From: Alphaproteobacteria bacterium
GTDB lineage: Bacteria > Pseudomonadota > Alphaproteobacteria > Rhodobacterales > Rhodobacteraceae
Direction: 5' to 3'
Assembly: GCA_030431485.1 (NCBI GenBank)
Contig: JAUIIR010000019.1
Coordinates: 1 to 59,230, forward strand
Length of the DNA: 59,230 bases
Below are positions 41,947 through 49,755 of the stretch, piece by piece (positions within the stretch are counted from its first letter, which is position 1; each line of letters begins with the position of its first letter). The notes below the pieces were generated by a model. It had not been told where the DNA came from and made no database searches. It saw only the letters and a program-made list of their open reading frames with translations. The position numbers and the translations under genes were made by a program.

Positions 41947-42600
41947 TCAGGCGGTCGCCCAATCCCGCATGTGCGCGGCCAGATCACCATAGCCGGTATA
42001 GCGCCGCTCGAACGCGAGGCCGAGGCGCTCTGCACAACGCTGTGCCGTTTCCGTCAAGGCGGCGTCATCGGTTTGGGCCTGATACACCAGCGTCGTGTAA
42101 TGTCCGAAATACATGTCCCGCAGGTCCGGGTGCCGGTCCAGCCCCAGAGGCTTCCAGACAAACGCATCGAATTGCCGAACGAGGAAGTCGGTCAGATAGA
42201 ACGCCGTCAATTCATCCCGGGCGGCAAAAGCGGCGTTGCCTTCAAAAAAGCTGTAACAATGCGGCCCGGCGATCATCTCGACCCCAAGGTCGCGACAGGC
42301 TGTTTCAAGCAGACCGCCGGTGCCGCAATCGGCATAGGCCACAAAAATGCTCTCATAGCTGTCGCGGTGTGCCTCAACGGCGCTGCGGATCGCCGGCACA
42401 ATCCTGTCCGGCGTGTTGTGCAGGATCGCAGGTAAGCAGGTGAGGTCCAGATGGGTCCAGCCGTTGGCATCCCGAATGGCGAGAATTTCGCGCGCCAGCG
42501 CACCGCAGGCAATCATCAACACACGCCCTTTGCCGCGCGCTGCTAGTCCGGCATCTGTCAGGGTGGTGTCGTCAGGCAGGCTCATCATCGCCGTGCACAT
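41947..42600 (-). CDS. DUF1638 protein, probable accessory of split methionine synthase
   Basis: A 217-aa cytoplasmic protein with GRVLMIACGALAREILAI near the start, FVAYADCGTGGLLETACRDLG in the middle, and a tyrosine-rich MYFGHYTTLVYQAQTDD; conserved cysteines suggest metal or cofactor contact. DUF1638 proteins occur beside corrinoid methyltransferase genes, and from memory a split methionine synthase with such a neighbour has been described in Phaeobacter. A role in handling the corrinoid protein is inferred. Several ATG codons (42598, 42586, 42583 region) could be the start. The gene overlaps the small membrane gene upstream by 29 bp. Confidence 0.75.
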   Translation of the reverse strand: MCTAMMSLPDDTTLTDAGLAARGKGRVLMIACGALAREILAIRDANGWTHLDLTCLPAILHNTPDRIVPAIRSAVEAHRDSYESIFVAYADCGTGGLLETACRDLGVEMIAGPHCYSFFEGNAAFAARDELTAFYLTDFLVRQFDAFVWKPLGLDRHPDLRDMYFGHYTTLVYQAQTDDAALTETAQRCAERLGLAFERRYTGYGDLAAHMRDWATA

Positions 42601-42745
42601 GGGTCAAACCCCAGCGCGCCAGCAGAGCTACGGCGATCAAGGCTGGCAGGACTTTGATGATCCCGAACTGGGCCATCGCCCAGACAGTCAGCCCGGATGC
42701 CGCAATCACGGCCAAGATCATCGAAGCGAATGTCGTCACTGGCAT
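42572..42745 (-). CDS. 57-aa two-helix membrane protein
   Basis: A frame of 58 codons begins at ATG 42743-42745 with AGGAG 6 nt upstream, one of the clearest ribosome-binding sites in the window. The product starts MPVTTFASMILAVIAASGLT, continues as a second hydrophobic stretch (VLPALIAVALLARWG), and ends with a His/Asp/Glu tail (HVHGDDEPA). It overlaps the DUF1638 start by 29 bp in another frame, suggesting coupled translation. No family is recognised. It could anchor the DUF1638 or corrinoid protein to the membrane, but that is only a guess from position. Confidence 0.65.
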   Translation of the reverse strand: MPVTTFASMILAVIAASGLTVWAMAQFGIIKVLPALIAVALLARWGLTHVHGDDEPA

Positions 42746-42790
42746 ATCGATCTCCTTGCCATGAAAATATGGAGCAGTTCGATGGATATG

Positions 42791-42816
42791 AAAAGGCCCC
42801 GCCGCATGGCGAGGCC
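42791..42816 (-). terminator. Intrinsic terminator between the corrinoid gene and the small membrane gene
   Basis: GGCCCCGCC (795-803) pairs with GGCGAGGCC (808-816) with one mismatch around GCAT, followed on the minus strand by UUUU. It may partly uncouple the corrinoid gene from the two downstream genes. Confidence 0.75.
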
Positions 42817-42841
42817 GAAAAAAGCGGGTTTCCGCACCGAA

Positions 42842-43546
42842 TTACCCGGCGGCAAGTTGGTTGTGCTTGCGTCCAACGAGCGTTTTTGCGGTTTCGACAG
42901 CCACCGCAGCGTCGCGGCAATAGGCGTCTGCGCCAATGGCCTTGCCGAACTCTTCGTTCAGGGGCGCGCCACCGACAAGCACGATGTAGTCATCGCGGAT
43001 GCCTTTCTCGACCATCGAGTCGATCACGACCTTCATGTAGGGCATGGTTGTGGTCAGAAGGGCGGACATACCAAGGATGTCCGGCTCTTCGGTTTCGATC
43101 GCTTCAAGATAGTTCTCGACCGGGTTGTTGATACCCAGATCGACGACTTCAAAACCGGCACCTTCCATCATCATCGACACAAGGTTCTTGCCGATGTCGT
43201 GGATGTCGCCTTTGACGGTGCCGATGACCATCTTGCCGACACGTGGTGCGCCGGTTTCGGCCAGAAGCGGCTTGAGGATCGCCATGCCACCCTTCATCGC
43301 GTTCGCAGCCAAAAGTACCTCTGGCACAAACAGGATGCCGTCTCGGAAGTCATTTCCGACGATGGTCATACCGCCCACAAGCGCTTTGGTCAGGATATCA
43401 TAAGGTTCCCAACCGCGCTCCAGCAGGATGTTCACGGCCTCTTCGATCTCTTCCTTGAGACCGTCATAGAGATCGTCGAACATCTGCTCGACCAATTCCT
43501 CGTCATTGAGATCCGCGAGGATGATATCGTCTTCTTCGTCAGCCAT
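42842..43546 (-). CDS. Corrinoid-binding protein of split methionine synthase
   Basis: A 234-aa methyl carrier. The N-terminal helical cap (residues 15-95) resembles the methionine synthase B12 cap, and the Rossmann-like B12 domain has the cobalt-ligand motif DIHDIG (D114, H116, G119) in TVKGDIHDIGKN, with VGGAPLNEEFG near the end. It should carry a methyl group between a pterin protein, not in this window, and the homocysteine methyltransferase at 44900-45916. The ATG at 43544-43546 has GGAG 8 nt upstream, better than a GTG three codons earlier. Alternative partners such as methylamine methyltransferases are possible but their genes are absent here. Confidence 0.9.
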   Translation of the reverse strand: MADEEDDIILADLNDEELVEQMFDDLYDGLKEEIEEAVNILLERGWEPYDILTKALVGGMTIVGNDFRDGILFVPEVLLAANAMKGGMAILKPLLAETGAPRVGKMVIGTVKGDIHDIGKNLVSMMMEGAGFEVVDLGINNPVENYLEAIETEEPDILGMSALLTTTMPYMKVVIDSMVEKGIRDDYIVLVGGAPLNEEFGKAIGADAYCRDAAVAVETAKTLVGRKHNQLAAG

Positions 43547-43702
43547 GTATGTCACTCCAGACGCGAGCGGGGCCGCTCGAGATTGTTTTATCGACTAATC
43601 GTCGTTTTACGACTCAGCCACTTGGTGAAATCCGACATGCGCGGGAACGCAACCGACGCGCCCGAGGCCGGGACTTTGAGAAAGCGTGGATGGGTTGCCC
43701 GT

Positions 43703-43717
43703 GTTCTTCTTTCGTTC
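43703..43717. promoter_or_regulatory. LexA box before the PA0069-type radical SAM gene
   Basis: GTTCTTCTTTCGTTC is an exact GTTC-N7-GTTC site ending 12 bp before the ATG at 43730. At that position bound LexA would cover the transcription start or leader. Confidence 0.7.
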
Positions 43718-43729
43718 TACATTTCCAGA

Positions 43730-44815
43730 ATGAGGCAACCAGACAGACCTGTCCTGCGTGACCAGCGCCCGGGGCGTGGCGCGCAAAGTCGCGACACAGG
43801 CCGGTTTGAACGGCTGCGCCGGGTTGATGAAGATGACGGTTGGGACCTGCCGGAGGGTGCGGAACCCATTCGGACGCATGTCTCGGAAGAGCGCCCACGC
43901 AGCCTGATCAACTACGTGACCTCGCCGGATCTGTCCTTTGATCGGACGATCAACCCCTATCGGGGGTGCGAGCATGGCTGCATCTACTGTTTTGCCCGAC
44001 CAACCCACGCCTGGCTTGGCCTGTCGCCCGGTCTCGACTTCGAGACAAGGTTGGTGGCGCGTCCGGATGCGCCGCAGGTCCTTGAACGGGAACTGCGCGC
44101 ATCGCGTTATCACGTTGCGCCGATCGCAATTGGCACCAATACGGACCCTTACCAACCGATTGAACGGGATCGCAAAATCATGCGTGCGTGCCTTGGCGTG
44201 CTGCGTGATTTCGGGCACCCGGTGATGATCGCCACCAAGGGCACGCTGATCGAACGAGATATTGACATTCTGTCCATGATGGCGACCCGGAAACTGGTCC
44301 GTGTTGGTGTGACGATCACGACGCTGGACCCGGACCTCAACCGCCGCATGGAGCCGCGCGTGCCCAGCCCGTCGCGCCGGTTGGAGACAATCCGCCGTTT
44401 GACACAGGCCGGGATTCCAGTGCGGGTGATGGTCTCGCCGATTGTTCCCGGGTTGACCGATCCCGAGATCGAACCAATCCTTACCGCAGCGCGTGACGCA
44501 GGTGCAACCGCCGCCACATGGGCGATGCTGCGACTGCCGCTGGAAGTGGCCCCGCTGTGGGAAGAGTGGCTTGATGAGCATTATCCCGCGCGCAAGTCGC
44601 GCATCCTTTCCAAACTGCGCGAAATGCATGGCGGAAAGGTTTACGACGCTCAATTCTTCAAGCGCGTGCGGGGCGAAGGGGCCTATGCCAGCCTGATCGC
44701 GCAGCGCTTCACCAAAGCCCGCAAACGGCTTTGGCTTGACGGTGATCTGCCGCCACTGGACTGCACGGCGTATTGTCCGCCCCCGCGTGCAGGCGACCAA
44801 CTGAGCCTGTTTTGA
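43730..44815 (+). CDS. PA0069-family radical SAM protein
   Basis: A 361-aa radical SAM enzyme. The 4Fe-4S-binding cysteines are C80, C84 and C87 in YRGCEHGCIYCFARPTH, close to the pattern in spore photoproduct lyase relatives. IAIGTNTDPYQPIER is the family's second landmark, and the C-terminus ends CPPPRAGDQLSLF. The substrate is unknown; similarity to photoproduct lyases and the LexA box suggest nucleic acid repair. The ATG at 43730 is chosen, because the open frame extends 439 codons upstream only by crossing opposite-strand genes. Confidence 0.87.
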   Translation: MRQPDRPVLRDQRPGRGAQSRDTGRFERLRRVDEDDGWDLPEGAEPIRTHVSEERPRSLINYVTSPDLSFDRTINPYRGCEHGCIYCFARPTHAWLGLSPGLDFETRLVARPDAPQVLERELRASRYHVAPIAIGTNTDPYQPIERDRKIMRACLGVLRDFGHPVMIATKGTLIERDIDILSMMATRKLVRVGVTITTLDPDLNRRMEPRVPSPSRRLETIRRLTQAGIPVRVMVSPIVPGLTDPEIEPILTAARDAGATAATWAMLRLPLEVAPLWEEWLDEHYPARKSRILSKLREMHGGKVYDAQFFKRVRGEGAYASLIAQRFTKARKRLWLDGDLPPLDCTAYCPPPRAGDQLSLF

Positions 44816-44899
44816 GCCCGGGCAAAGCATAGGCGCATATGTCAGGTCGTCCTGCATATCTCTCCCATCAATGGTCAAGGTGAAGCCGAGCTGGATCGA

Positions 44900-45916
44900 T
44901 CAGGCCCGACGACGACCCCGGCGTTCGCGCTTGGGTGCGCCACTCTGATCGCCTGTGCCATCACTCTCGGAACTGAACGGCCCGATCTCGGCGACGATTT
45001 CCTCAAGCGTTGGAGCATCCCCTTTGGGTGTGGATTCCAAAGCTGCGCGCATGGCCCGCAGGTGGTCTGGCATCGTGCCGCAGCAGCCGCCGATGATCTT
45101 GGCACCCGCGTTGCGGGCCATCACGGCGTAGCGTGCCATCAATTCGGGTGTGCCGTCATAATGAATGTGCCCATCAACATATTTCGGGATACCGGCGTTG
45201 CCTTTGGCGATGATCGCGCGCTCGGTTCCGGCGTTGGCAAAGCCAAGAACGGTGCGCAGCAAATCTGAAGCGCCGGTGCCGCAATTTGCACCGAACGCAA
45301 GCGGGGGATTGGGCAGTGTTTCAATCATCTCGGCCATGCCGTCCGAGGTCATGCCCATCATGGTCCGCCCGGCTGTGTCAAAGCTCATAGTGCCACACCA
45401 CGGCATTTCGGCCAGAGCAAAGGCCTCCGCTGCCGCGCGAAACTCCTCCGGCGCGCTGATCGTCTCGACCCACAAGACATCGACTCCGCCTTCCTTGAGG
45501 CCCTCAGCCTGTTCGTGGAACATTTCGACCGCGTCGCTGTGAGACAAGGTGCCGACCGGTTCCATGATTTCGCCGGTCGGTCCAACGGACCCCGCGACAA
45601 TCACGGTGCGACCGGCGCTGTCGGCAATCTCTCGGGCAAGCTCAGCGCCGATCCGCGACAGTTCGCGGGCGCGATGTCCCGCATTGTGCAGTTTGAGCCG
45701 CGATGCATTGGCGCCAAACGTATTGGTCAGAAACAAATCGCTGCCTGCATCGACCGCGCCACGATACAGCGCGCGGATGTTGTCTGGCTTGGTCTCATTC
45801 CAGAACTCGGGCGGATCACCGCTTTCCAGCCCCATATTGAACAGATTGGTGCCGGTTGCCCCATCGGCCAGAAGCCAGTCGCGGGTGGACAGAAGATCAG
45901 AGAGCGGATTTGTCAT
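44900..45916 (-). CDS. Homocysteine S-methyltransferase component of split methionine synthase (BHMT family)
   Basis: Zinc-dependent methyltransferase domain of 338 aa that methylates homocysteine to methionine. The zinc cysteines are C212 in GANCGTG and the pair C278/C279 in GGCCGT. The N-terminal LLADGATGTNLF and EFWNE match the homocysteine-binding barrel of MetH. It lacks B12 and folate domains; a separate corrinoid protein is encoded 1.4 kb away, which supports a split MetH rather than a betaine-dependent enzyme, though the latter is not excluded. The C-terminus is strongly basic (KRERRGRRRA). Overlapping dyads lie 46-87 nt upstream. Confidence 0.9.
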   Translation of the reverse strand: MTNPLSDLLSTRDWLLADGATGTNLFNMGLESGDPPEFWNETKPDNIRALYRGAVDAGSDLFLTNTFGANASRLKLHNAGHRARELSRIGAELAREIADSAGRTVIVAGSVGPTGEIMEPVGTLSHSDAVEMFHEQAEGLKEGGVDVLWVETISAPEEFRAAAEAFALAEMPWCGTMSFDTAGRTMMGMTSDGMAEMIETLPNPPLAFGANCGTGASDLLRTVLGFANAGTERAIIAKGNAGIPKYVDGHIHYDGTPELMARYAVMARNAGAKIIGGCCGTMPDHLRAMRAALESTPKGDAPTLEEIVAEIGPFSSESDGTGDQSGAPKRERRGRRRA

Positions 45917-45961
45917 GACAGGCCTGTGCGTCGGAAGGTCTAATCGTGCCTGTCATATTTC

Positions 45962-46003
45962 TTGTCTTGAGACAAATTCATAATTCTCAAGACGTTTATG
46001 AAT
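45962..46003. promoter_or_regulatory. Interleaved inverted repeats upstream of the homocysteine methyltransferase gene
   Basis: Three dyads overlap: TTGTCT-TG-AGACAA (45962-45975), GTCTTGAGA/TCTCAAGAC (45964-45972 with 45985-45993), and ATTCATAA/TTATGAAT (45976-45983 with 45996-46003). Their centres, 45968.5, 45978.5 and 45989.5, are 10 and 11 bp apart, on one face of the helix. The last two also interlock in the order of an H-type pseudoknot on the transcript. Confidence 0.6.
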
Positions 46004-46012
46004 ATGGCTCGT

Positions 46013-46055
46013 GGCGATCCGTCGACAGGTCGTCCGAGACACGTCGACGCGTCTC
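46013..46055. repeat. Twin GTCGAC-centred palindromes (copy C, degenerate)
   Basis: GAGACACGTCGACGCGTCTC (46036-46055) has one mismatch. A weaker partner at 46013-46034, with mismatches and G-T pairs, is centred 22 bp to its left. It lies 5 bp after the hydrolase/OsmC stop. Confidence 0.65.
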
Positions 46056-46060
46056 CGCCG

Positions 46061-47269
46061 CTAAACCAGTTCCGTTTCGACCCGGCTGGACGCTTCGAGA
46101 GTTTTGTGAACCGGGCATTTGTCGGCAATCTCCAGAAGCTTCTGGCGCTGGTCGTCGCTCAACGCTCCGGTCACGCTGATCTTCCGGCGGAACAGGTCGA
46201 TATTCGTGGCAGTGGGTGTACTTGCGTCCTGAGCATGAACTTTGTCGTGGCTGACATCGACGGACACATGCTCCAAAGGCCAACCTTTGCGGCGCGCATA
46301 CATGCGCAACGTCATGGACGTACAAGCGCCCAGTCCCGCCGCCAGCATCCCATAGGGCGATGGACCACGATTCGTACCGCCGTAGGCCAGCGGCTCATCT
46401 GCCAGCAAGTGATGCGGTCCGGCCTGAACATCCTGCAGAAATCCCTGCGGGTCAGCTTCTGAGACGCGCACAATCCCCTCGGGCGCGCCAATTGGCGGAC
46501 CGGGGCGAGCCAGATCAAGATACCGACCTGCCCAGGCGGCGATGACATCCGCAGCATACTCGGCGTCGCGGGCTTCTGTGATCAGGTGATCGGCATCATC
46601 CAAAGTGACAAAGCTTTTGGGGTGCCGTGCGGCTGAAAAGATATTGGTCGCGTTCTCGATCCCCACCACTTCGTCACGCGGCGCGTGCATGACCAGCAGC
46701 GCGGCTTTGAGCTTTTGGATCACAGGGCCGATAACCTGCGCTTTGACGTCAGCGACAAACTCCCGGCGAATGGTAAACGGACGTCCCCCCAGATCCACCT
46801 GTGCCTGACCTTCGGTTTCGATATCCGCCAGCGCATCGGCGAAGTTGTGGGTGACGTGTTCAGGATCGAAGGGCGCGCCGATTGTGACGACGGCTTTGAT
46901 GCCCTGCATGTCGCCGGCCGCACGGAGCACCGCCGCCCCACCAAGGGAATGACCGATCAGCAGGTTCGGTGCCATATCGCGCCCTGTCAGATAGGCTGCA
47001 GCAGCGTGCAGATCATCGACATTGGAAGAAAACGTTGTGTTGGCGAACTCTCCCTTCGAGTGTCCCAGCCCGGTAAAGTCAAAACGCAACACCGCGATTC
47101 CCATAGACGCAAGACGCGCGGCGATCCGCCGGGCGGCCGGAATGTCCTTGGAACAGGTGAAGCAATGCGCAAAAAGGGCAGTGGCCAGATGGGGACCGTC
47201 AGGCAGGTCCAGCCGCGCCGACAAAGGCGCTCCGGAATGGCCGGGAAAGGTTATGCGTTCGGTGGTCAT
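46061..47269 (-). CDS. Bifunctional alpha/beta hydrolase / OsmC-family protein
   Basis: A 402-aa fusion. Residues 1-255 form an alpha/beta hydrolase with the nucleophile S108 in IGHSLGG and a late histidine in DADHLI. Residues about 265-402 form an OsmC/Ohr-like domain with its two redox cysteines in GLGACTSMTLRMYARRKGWP and IADKCPVHKTLE. OsmC-type domains reduce organic hydroperoxides, and the hydrolase part may act on ester or acyl products of the same stress. The substrate is unknown. The ATG at 47267-47269 is the domain start. The fused arrangement is known in proteobacteria. Confidence 0.88.
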   Translation of the reverse strand: MTTERITFPGHSGAPLSARLDLPDGPHLATALFAHCFTCSKDIPAARRIAARLASMGIAVLRFDFTGLGHSKGEFANTTFSSNVDDLHAAAAYLTGRDMAPNLLIGHSLGGAAVLRAAGDMQGIKAVVTIGAPFDPEHVTHNFADALADIETEGQAQVDLGGRPFTIRREFVADVKAQVIGPVIQKLKAALLVMHAPRDEVVGIENATNIFSAARHPKSFVTLDDADHLITEARDAEYAADVIAAWAGRYLDLARPGPPIGAPEGIVRVSEADPQGFLQDVQAGPHHLLADEPLAYGGTNRGPSPYGMLAAGLGACTSMTLRMYARRKGWPLEHVSVDVSHDKVHAQDASTPTATNIDLFRRKISVTGALSDDQRQKLLEIADKCPVHKTLEASSRVETELV

Positions 47270-47377
47270 GTATTCGATCCTTGGGGCCGGGGCAGCGCAG
47301 CCCTTTGGCGTTTCTGTTAATCCAAGAGTGTGCGGCGACGGCCGCCGGCGCAAGACTTGTGTCGGGAGCGTCACGGG

Positions 47378-48250
47378 ATGGTGAGAGCCAGAGACGTCTT
47401 GGTGAGCAGCGTGTCCCTTGCCTTGGGGGCGGCTTTTTTTGGCAGTTTTGCAGGGATGTTGCACCCATCCGGTGACAGCCTTGCTGTGTTTCGAATTCCA
47501 CTGGCGGTGGTGTTTGCGCTTTGGGTGATCTGGTCGCCTTGGCCTGCTTGGGCGCGGTGGAGCGTCGCCGTTCTGTGTCTTGCAGCGATGGCCCAGATTG
47601 TTGCGCAAAAATATGTGTCGCACCCTGACGGGCCGGTCACGATCTATCAGAAAAATCTGTTGTTTCAGAATGATCAGGTGACGGCGCTAGCTGCAGAAAT
47701 CCGCGCAGCAAATCCCGATATCATCACGCTGCAGGAACTGACTTCACGCAACGCGCCACTGGTGCGCGAATTGCGGCCTGATTACCCCTATCAGGCCAGT
47801 TGTGCGCTGGTCGAATGGGCGCGTGTCGCGATCCTGTCGCGCTGGCCGGTTGAAGGAGAGGTCTGTATCGAAGGCCAGGGCCTTGTTGGGATCCAGGTCT
47901 TGTCCCCACAAGGCCCGTTCTGGGCCTTCAGCCTGCATGCCTTCTGGCCGTGGCCGCATGGTCAATCAGATCAACTTGACCGCCTGTTGCCGGTTTTGTC
48001 AGAACTGGACGAGCCGGTGGTGATCGGTGGCGATTTCAACATGGTGCCCTGGTCGCATGCACTGCGCCGAGTGAGGCAGAGTACGAACACCACCCGTGCG
48101 GGCAAGCTGTTCCCCACATTCAAGAAACTGGGCGCACCGCTGCCCATAGACCATGTCTATGCTCCGGGTGGCGGTGAAGCGATCCCACGACCCTTGCTGG
48201 GGTCCGACCATAATGGGGTGTTGGCGCGTGTCTTTGTGTTTGCACCCTAG
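47378..48250 (+). CDS. Endonuclease/exonuclease/phosphatase (EEP) family membrane protein
   Basis: A 290-aa protein with two or three N-terminal membrane helices (residues 5-70) and an EEP domain after residue 85. The domain has LLFQNDQVTALAAEIRAANPDIITLQEL with the metal-binding Glu, GGDFNMVPWSHALR, and the catalytic-histidine end LGSDHNGVLARV. The domain probably faces the periplasm and may act on lipid phosphates or nucleotides. ATG 47378 has GGGAG at 47364-47368. Its stop codon shares a CTAG with the dddP stop. Confidence 0.85.
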   Translation: MVRARDVLVSSVSLALGAAFFGSFAGMLHPSGDSLAVFRIPLAVVFALWVIWSPWPAWARWSVAVLCLAAMAQIVAQKYVSHPDGPVTIYQKNLLFQNDQVTALAAEIRAANPDIITLQELTSRNAPLVRELRPDYPYQASCALVEWARVAILSRWPVEGEVCIEGQGLVGIQVLSPQGPFWAFSLHAFWPWPHGQSDQLDRLLPVLSELDEPVVIGGDFNMVPWSHALRRVRQSTNTTRAGKLFPTFKKLGAPLPIDHVYAPGGGEAIPRPLLGSDHNGVLARVFVFAP

Positions 48251-49593
48251 CCGGTTTGCCCCATCAAGGCAGCATCAAACGGGTATTTCGACAGGTTCTC
48301 ATACCCGTCTTCAGTGATCAGCACCTGATCTTCGAGCTTGATCGAGAAATCACCGCCCACTTCGCCAACAAGCACCTCGACACAGAGGGTCATGCCGGGA
48401 TCCAGCGGATAGTCGAACGCGCCCGGCACTGACTGATCGGGGTAGGCGACGAGAGGCCATTCATCGCAAAGGCCAACGCCATGCATCAGACAGCCGTATT
48501 TCTGCGCCTGATATTTGTCGTGCAAGACATGCGTGTTGGCCGATAGCTCGGGGATCATCACACCGGGTTTGAGCATTTCCATATTGGTCATGATGTGATC
48601 GTACGAGTGTTGCATCGCTGCGATCATGTCAGGCCGGGGCGGGCGGTCACCGATCCACCATGTGCGGCTCATATCCGTGCAGATGCCGTAGCTGCCGACA
48701 AGATCGGTGTCGAAGGCGACGATCTCGTTGTTCTGCACGATCCGACCGCCACATTCCTGAAACCAGGGGTTTGTGCGCGGGCCTGAGGTCAGCAGCCGGG
48801 TTTCGATCCATTCGCCACCCCGCCTTATGTTCTCGGCATGGAGCACCGCCCAGATGTCGTCTTCAGACACACCACCACCGGGCACATGGGTGCGGGCAAA
48901 CCGCTCCATCTCGGCCATCGCGACTTCACAGGCGTGCACGGAACAGCGCATCGCCTTGATTTCGTCCGGACCTTTGACGGAGCGGGATTTTTCAGTGACT
49001 TCTTCGCCCTCCATGATCTCGAAGCCTTGAGCTTCGAGCGCCCGCAGGCCGTGGATCATGATCTTGTCGACGGCGAGTCGTGTGTTGCCGGGTGCATGTT
49101 CCGCCAAAATCACCCGCACCTCGTTCGAGAAAACGTCCGCAGCAATATCCACCTTGTCGCCCCGGTCGAAATAGAACAGGTCTGCGCCTGACCGCGCCTC
49201 GCGCACCAGGGGATTGAATTCTGACAAGAAGGGCGAGTTCTTGTAGTCCCAGATCACCATATAGCCATCGGCACACAACAGCACCGCGCGGAACGGGTTA
49301 TGCGTGTTCCAAAGCTGCATGTTGGTGCTATCCGTCGCGTAGCGGATATTGAGCGGGTCGAACATCAGAAGCCCGGCATACTCACGTTCCACGATATGCT
49401 GCGTCAGTCGCGCCCAACGGTAGCGGCGCATCTCCTGCAGGTCGGGAAGCTGCAGACCGGCAGCAGCCCATTCGGCATAGGCCAGCTGTGTAGGGCCGAT
49501 TTCGACCCGGTTCTGATCATTCGGCGTGTTGTCTCCCGTCGTGGCGCCACGGGTCGGGTCGATTTTGCGTGTATCTCGGAAATGGGTGTTCAT
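48247..49593 (-). CDS. dddP: Dimethylsulfoniopropionate lyase DddP
   Basis: Cleaves DMSP to dimethyl sulfide and acrylate in the cytoplasm. It has the M24 metallopeptidase fold but is a lyase. The 448-aa protein keeps all six metal ligands known from DddP structures at matching positions: D295, D297, D307, H371, E406 and E421, in FDTDLVGSYGICTD, HGVGLCDEWP and VEVLVGEVGGDFSIKLED. The N-terminus MNTHFRDTRKIDPTRGAT is also DddP-like. No other DMSP gene is next to it. The stop overlaps that of the EEP gene. Confidence 0.93.
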   Translation of the reverse strand: MNTHFRDTRKIDPTRGATTGDNTPNDQNRVEIGPTQLAYAEWAAAGLQLPDLQEMRRYRWARLTQHIVEREYAGLLMFDPLNIRYATDSTNMQLWNTHNPFRAVLLCADGYMVIWDYKNSPFLSEFNPLVREARSGADLFYFDRGDKVDIAADVFSNEVRVILAEHAPGNTRLAVDKIMIHGLRALEAQGFEIMEGEEVTEKSRSVKGPDEIKAMRCSVHACEVAMAEMERFARTHVPGGGVSEDDIWAVLHAENIRRGGEWIETRLLTSGPRTNPWFQECGGRIVQNNEIVAFDTDLVGSYGICTDMSRTWWIGDRPPRPDMIAAMQHSYDHIMTNMEMLKPGVMIPELSANTHVLHDKYQAQKYGCLMHGVGLCDEWPLVAYPDQSVPGAFDYPLDPGMTLCVEVLVGEVGGDFSIKLEDQVLITEDGYENLSKYPFDAALMGQTG

Positions 49594-49755
49594 GGCAGGG
49601 TCTCCTTAACCGAAGCTGAACAAGAGCGGATGCGCAAACGCGCCGAATTGCGACCTGATCGGGCAGGGGACATGCCGCTTTTGGTGTTGCTGCAGGTGCA
49701 CATGCCGCAGTCTGCTTGGCTTTCCCCTGTCCAGAGTGTCGGTTAGTCAGAGACC

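Noticed and set aside
42413..43729. A 439-codon upstream extension of the PA0069 radical SAM gene
   Set aside because: It crosses three minus-strand genes and a terminator, has no family similarity, and the ATG at 43730 fits the domain start.
45962..46003. SAM-II or another known methionine riboswitch upstream of the homocysteine methyltransferase
   Set aside because: The pseudoknot order is there, but the conserved SAM-II loop bases are not, and the 3-nt loop cannot easily span an 8-bp stem.
49664..49740. Hairpin from CAGGGGA and TCCCCTG between dddP and the DUF3445 gene
   Set aside because: The arms are seven bases and about 60 nt apart, which is likely by chance in GC-rich sequence.
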